Shown: positions 59,200-64,000 of the stretch, piece by piece
Layout: every line of letters begins with the position of its first letter
How positions within the stretch are numbered: position 1 is the first letter of the stretch
NCBI GenBank assembly: GCA_963995505.1
Contig: OZ023186.1
Location: 11,477,570-11,541,569, forward strand
Source: Hypericum androsaemum
Lineage: Eukaryota; Streptophyta; Magnoliopsida; Malpighiales; Hypericaceae
Reading direction: 5' to 3'
DNA length: 64,000 nucleotides
The notes under the pieces: model-generated
What the model saw: the letters and a program-made list of their open reading frames with translations, nothing else
Told to the model about the DNA's origin: nothing
Database searches by the model: none
Program-made: the position numbers and the translations under genes

Positions 59200-59490
59200 A
59201 ATCCAAGTTAGCACATCTCAAGTTTCCTAAGTTCCAATTTGGTTAAAATGGCTACATTTTCTAGCCTCCAATCATCGATGTAATCAACAAAAAGTTTACA
59301 ATCTGAGAAAACTTGGGTTTCAATGTTGGTGTAGCCACAATCAAGTTCTCCGGAAAAAAAAAAGCTAGCCTCGATCAACTTCAAGGCAAGTTGTATTGCC
59401 ATAATTTCGGCGTTCGATGCCGAGCTTTCTTGCATCGTAATATGTATTATGGCCCTCCGATCGTTACTTTTTCAAGCTGCGTCAAAGTTT
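59200..59490 (-). pseudogene. RNase H-like (RVT_3) domain fragment
   Basis: The minus strand reads VNFDAA, a stop, then SSASNAEIMAIQLALKLIEA and ETQVFSDCKLFVDYI. This is the conserved core of the RNase H-like domain found in plant LINEs and their derivatives. It ends soon after in stops. Confidence 0.6.
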
Positions 59491-59947
59491 ACGTAGGTTT
59501 CTAATTAACACTCAAATATTTGAAAAAAATACTCACAACTTTTATTGAATCTAAAATTGAAAAATAGGTTAGAGAAATATCAAGGTCGGTGCCTTTGCTC
59601 CGCATATTTCCTAGAAGAGGGTCATCACCGAATCAGTCCCCTCTTTTTCACGTTCGAAGTAAAGGAGGTCTAATTTTCCTAGTTTGGGGTAAAAATCACA
59701 CGCTATTCGTGAATTATTCCCGAGAAGGAAGCATACTGATTCCTGATTTTTTCTTCTAAAAAAAAAAATTTCGAAGGCACAAATTTAGTAACAAAATAAC
59801 TTCAACTAGTTTCGTCCTCAGGACTTGTTTATTTATGAACAAAACTATATATTACAAAAAAGGGCGTCACGGATTCAAACTCGACGATGAATTCTGCTCA
59901 TCCACAGTGATCGATCAGGCGGTTGGGACGTTGTTTACTGTTGTGGG

Positions 59948-62900
59948 TTAAGTGGTCAAGAGCATGGTCTTTGCGAGCTCAAGTCCCTTGTCTCGTCCAA
60001 ACAGCTTCTCCACAATTGCCAGCGCAAACTCCATTGACGTTCCAGGCCCTCTGCTTGTGATAAGGTTGCCATCAACCACAACCCTGTTCTCTATTTCACT
60101 CTTATCCGACAATTTCTCACACATGGCTGGAAAAGCTGTCGCCTTCTTACCCTATATGCATACCAACAAACTAAATGTTCAATTTCAACTCAATAGCTCT
60201 AGCAAAAACAAAACCTATTTATCATATCTAACAATCACATGATATAAAAAAAGCCCGCCTACATACTGCAGTAAGGTATCACATAATCGATTGTATTTCC
60301 CAGTTTATTGGGGAAATGCAATTGTTTCATGCTTGCTCCAATTCTGATTCTGTGACTATATAGTATTGTTGTAAGAACCCTATATCTAATTACTCTCCGA
60401 GCTGATGCTAAAATTTTCAGAGAACTTTCCCGCTTCACTTCCGAAAAACACAAAACTAAGGTACATGGTACACCTTTAACCTCCCAAACAAGCGCATAGA
60501 CAGTTGATGTTATAACATGAACTTGGAGTTGGATGTCACAATTATTAGAGAGCACCAAATGCATTGCAGATACAAGTTCCGGCAGGGAGTAGATGGTTTT
60601 GTTTTAATTTAAAGATCATAAGAATTCATTTAGCTATCAACATTTGTTGGATTCTAACTAAACTAGAACCAAAGATGTAGTGGTTTTCTACTCGAGACTC
60701 ATTTAGGTTAACAAGCAGGCGAGCAAAGAAAGTTGCTCAACAAAACGCTGGTCAAGATTGAAAAAGAATGGCTATGACGGTAATACCTTGAGCAGGCCAT
60801 GTGGTTCAAAGACTAGAGCAGGAGATGCACATATTGCTCCATATGGTTTATTAGATTCCTTCTGCTTCTTCAGTAAATTCACCAGTGTGTCTGACTTTGC
60901 AAAAGCTTGAGCACCCCCAAGACCACCCTAGAACAGTTGCAATGCAGTCATGCCATCCTTTATGGAAGAAGCTAAATAGAAAACAGCAACACCTGTCTGA
61001 TGAAAGAATTGCCATAAGTTCCAACTTACCGGCAGGACAATTAAGTCATACGAAAGATTTGCAGCTACATCAAGTAGCATATCTGCCTCCAGCTTCACTT
61101 TACGAGAAGCAAGAATCTCTATCCCATCCTCGACTGAAGCAACTATCACGTTTGCCTTAGCTCTGCGAAGGATATCTATGATCATTACAGCTTCCATTTC
61201 CTCTGAACCATTAGCAATTGGAACTAGAATCTGAAGGAAACAAAAAAAAAAAACAAATGCAGGATGTAAGCATGAGGATATATGAAAAGATTTTTATTCG
61301 CAAAGCTAAATGTTAAAGCAACTCTTAAAATTGAAAAGATAAATATTCTGAGGAAATAAAGAATGGAAGCCAAGCATTTCACTTGACAAAGATTACGTGA
61401 AACAACCAGAAAACTTGAACCATTTAAAATCTAGAATCCAAGGAAGTGGAGATGCCTCAGGAGAACATCATTGTTATCGGTATAAAAGGGAAGGATGAGA
61501 AATCCACAATCAAACCAGCTTAACCCTAAAACTTTAGAAAAGTGTCAATGGACCAAAAAGAATTTACAAAAAGTCTCATCCTGAGTACGCAACATTATAT
61601 TCCCAAACTGCGATGTTTCATCATCTCCAAGTCCAAGTAAAAGCTTCCCATATCAAAGTGAATCCACACAATTTCATAAAACTATTTTTTAACGTTGAAG
61701 TTTCTATCCCTAAAATTAGCAATTTAACTTCTGTGGAGAGTGACAAAAATTTAAAAGGCTCACACAAAACCTTACTTGAGGTGTAGTCTCAAATGTCCAT
61801 GTCATAGGGTTCAGCTCCTTGATGGTGTACTCAGCCACATGGTCGCTGCGCATCACCTACATTACGAATCAACAAAAATAGATACTCTGTAATAGAGAAG
61901 TACACAACAAGAGAATGATATAAAACTAAGTGCATACAACAGCAGAAGAGACTATTTCGAGCATGAATGAGATGACACTTATTCTTTGTTATCAGTGTTT
62001 CATACTGTACCCCAAAGCCTATGAAACAAAGTTCTAGAAAGACGAGAACAATCCATGACAAAAGGGGGTTACGTGTAGTAAACTGTAAACATACTGGGCA
62101 TAATTTAGAGACATCAATTAATCCAACCACAATTGTACAATGAATTTTTTCTGAATATTGTAGCCAACACTGGACTGAAAGCTGAGCCCTAACACACAAG
62201 CTGAGACCATACAAGTCCCCTGGGTAACACTATATGATCTTGTGGAAAGCAAGATCACCGCGAGAAAACTACAACAGGAAATCAATCACTTGGTTTTCTC
62301 ATCCACCAGAAAGAAAATGGAACTAGCAAGCTAAGCTGCTCCAACCACTACATGCTCCAAAACTGCTTTCAAAAAAAGAAAAGGAAGCAAACTCAAAACT
62401 CTCCAGAAGCAACCAAAACAAATTAAACAAAACGAGTAGCAGATACCAGAGGGCCAGCAACTTCATCAGCTTTCTCTTTCCCGTACAACTCCTCCACCAA
62501 AGAAACAGCAAACTCCATAGTGGTCCCAGGCCCACGGCTCGTGACGACATTCCCGTCCTTCTGCACTCTCGACTCCACCGCATCCGCACAGGATTGCAAT
62601 TGCTCCATGAACGACGGATAACAAGTCGCCTTTTACACAAGTCAATCACAACAACCACCAAAGGAACATGAATCCCCCACATTTCCGGAACACGAAAAAA
62701 GAATAATCTAAAAAATGACAACAAAATAGGACAAGCAGAGCATTACTTTCAGCCCATTGAGCAAGCCCCAGGCCCCGAGGGCCACCGCGGGAGAGGCACA
62801 AACAGCAGCATACAGCTTCCCTTCAGCCGCCTGCCTCTTCACCAAGCTCTCCAGATCTCTACACTCCTTGAGATTTGTAGCTCCCGGCATCCCGCCCTAA

Positions 62901-63396
62901 ACAACAAACAATTCAAGAACTAAACTGCGTCAAAACCGCGAAAACCCGAGGAGCAAACTGTAATTAACCATACCGGGAGGGCGACGAGGTCGTAGCTGGC
63001 GGAGGCACTGTCAGAGAGGAGCGCGTCGGCCACGATCTTGACGCCATGGCCGGCGTCGACCTTCAGCCGGGCCCCGGCTGACGCGACGGTGACTTCGGCG
63101 CCGGATCTCCGAAGCACGTCGACCGTGATCACCGCCTCCATGGGCTCCGTACCGTCAGCAACCGGGACCAAAACCTAGCAGTGAAAATGAGAGGAAGCAG
63201 GTCATCCATTTGTTCGTCGAGGAAAGGATGGGGATAAGTGACACAATACCTTCTTAGGGGAGGAAGACATGGCCGATGTTTTGGTGGAAAAGGACAAGCG
63301 GTTATTGAGAAGGCGGCGAAGCGGAGGACGAGGAGGAGAGTAGTGAAGAAGAAGAAGAAGACTGGGGGAGTGGGTTACGTGGCGTATTAGTCCCAT
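59948..63396 (-). CDS. DJ1B: DJ-1 homologue with tandem DJ-1/PfpI domains (DJ-1B-like)
   Basis: Plant DJ-1 proteins belong to the DJ-1/PfpI family tied to oxidative stress and glyoxal detoxification. I place eight exons: 63250-63396, 62974-63174, 62747-62896, 62447-62629, 61776-61856, 61030-61230, 60787-60927 and 59948-60151, all GT-AG, 435 residues. There are two DJ-1 domains. In each, the nucleophile Cys lies in AxCASPA (Cys149 and Cys354) and the partner Glu in MEAV (Glu62 and Glu267). The matching exon pattern of the two halves (201-base exons 2 and 6) shows an old internal duplication. Residues 1-42 look like a plastid or mitochondrial leader; an in-frame ATG at codon 43 (MSSSPKK) could give a cytosolic form. 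It converges on the ABCG gene. Confidence 0.95.
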
Positions 63397-63545
63397 TTCT
63401 TTATTTTATTTTTTTGTCTTATTTTTAGCATCATGCTACGTGTGTATTTAGCAATCATGCTTCTAGAGAGGTCGATGCCCTAGACATGGCATCGAAGAAA
63501 TTTTATGGTGATTTTTATGTTATTTCGTATGTATCTACTAATTAA

Positions 63546-64000
63546 AAAAAGAAAATTATATTCAGATCCCTGTAATTTTGCATCCCTTCCTCTGAGGTCC
63601 CTGCATTTTTAAAATCGTTCTTGACGTTCCCGAAGTTTAGTTTTAGAGACTCTCTGATTCCTGACGATTCTTTTTTCATTTTTGGTCATAGAAATGACCA
63701 AAATACCCTTTTAAAAAATAAAAAACTTTACCATCTCCGATCTTTGAACAAAAACCAATCCAAAACCAAAATCAAACTAACTAAAATCAAGAACACAACC
63801 AAGAACGTTTAAAAAACACTCATATCAAAAACCAAACTTCCACGACACAATATTTGCTCAATCAATTCCATCATCATACTCCGAAAAATCAACACCAAAA
63901 CTCCCTTCATTCCACGATCAATCATCATCCCAAAACCTAAAATTTCATTGAATATTCTCCTTAAAACCCTAATTCTGCCGAGCACTCAAGGAACCTCTGG
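63546..64000. mobile_element. MULE-like element, cut by the window end
   Basis: The left side shares 'gatccctgtaatttt', 'ggtccctgcatttttaaaa' and 'agaaatgaccaaaataccc' with the inverted repeats at 45060-45321. The very end is worn. The right end is outside the window. Confidence 0.5.

Noticed and set aside
1..64000. A new multi-gene biological system
   Set aside because: The intact genes belong to separate known pathways, and the rest is transposons and fragments; nothing shows a coordinated new system.

Overview
This window is nuclear DNA from a flowering plant. The evidence is GT-AG introns in organelle-targeted and plant-specific genes (CcmE, GatA, a MORF RNA-editing factor, a TBL O-acetyltransferase, a half-size ABCG transporter, a tandem DJ-1 protein), set among plant-type Copia, Gypsy, LINE, SINE, MULE and hAT elements. 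The species cannot be fixed from the sequence alone. CcmE and GatA exon 1 are markedly richer in G+C than their AT-rich surroundings.

Layout. (1) 1-16.2 kb is almost all repeats: a Copia fragment, a full 5.2 kb Copia element (3788-8943, 5-bp target duplication, LTRs differing at one site), a degenerate inverted-repeat element beside it, an alpha-tubulin gene fragment, and a 1.9 kb non-autonomous LTR element with a gag remnant (10713-12644). (2) 16.3-29.4 kb holds two divergent organelle genes, CcmE (minus) and GatA (plus, 10 exons). They are now pushed apart by a MULE (17616-18436) and a 6.6 kb LINE (18488-25114) whose 15-bp target duplication ends 69 bp before the GatA ATG. (3) 31.0-38.8 kb is a defective 7.8 kb Gypsy chromovirus element carrying a perfect 153-bp palindrome inside its reverse transcriptase region. 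(4) 39.1-44.3 kb holds a five-exon TBL gene (plus) converging on an unrecognised plant gene (minus). (5) 44.4-49.5 kb is a graveyard: minisatellite, truncated MULE, ATL-type RING-H2 pseudogene, LTR-like segment, a SPATA20/DUF255 gene fragment flanked by inverted repeats, and a hAT element with an 8-bp target duplication. (6) 49.9-63.4 kb contains MORF8/10-like (minus), ABCG10-like (plus) and DJ-1B-like (minus). From memory this trio matches the Arabidopsis neighbours At1g53260-At1g53270-At1g53280, so it may be an old conserved gene block. SINEs, a large MULE and an RNase H-like remnant lie between ABCG10 and DJ-1.

Functionally, four of the seven intact genes concern organelles: cytochrome c maturation (CcmE), Gln-tRNA formation (GatA), organellar RNA editing (MORF) and a DJ-1 protein with a possible plastid leader. 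I infer shared location, not shared regulation. I see no new multi-gene system. The most unusual signals are the perfect palindrome in the Gypsy pol, the SPATA20 fragment between inverted repeats, the plastid-type trnF relic in a MORF intron, and the stepwise separation of the CcmE/GatA divergent pair. All exon borders were placed by eye from GT-AG sites, reading frame and family knowledge; all family names come from recognition, not from a search.
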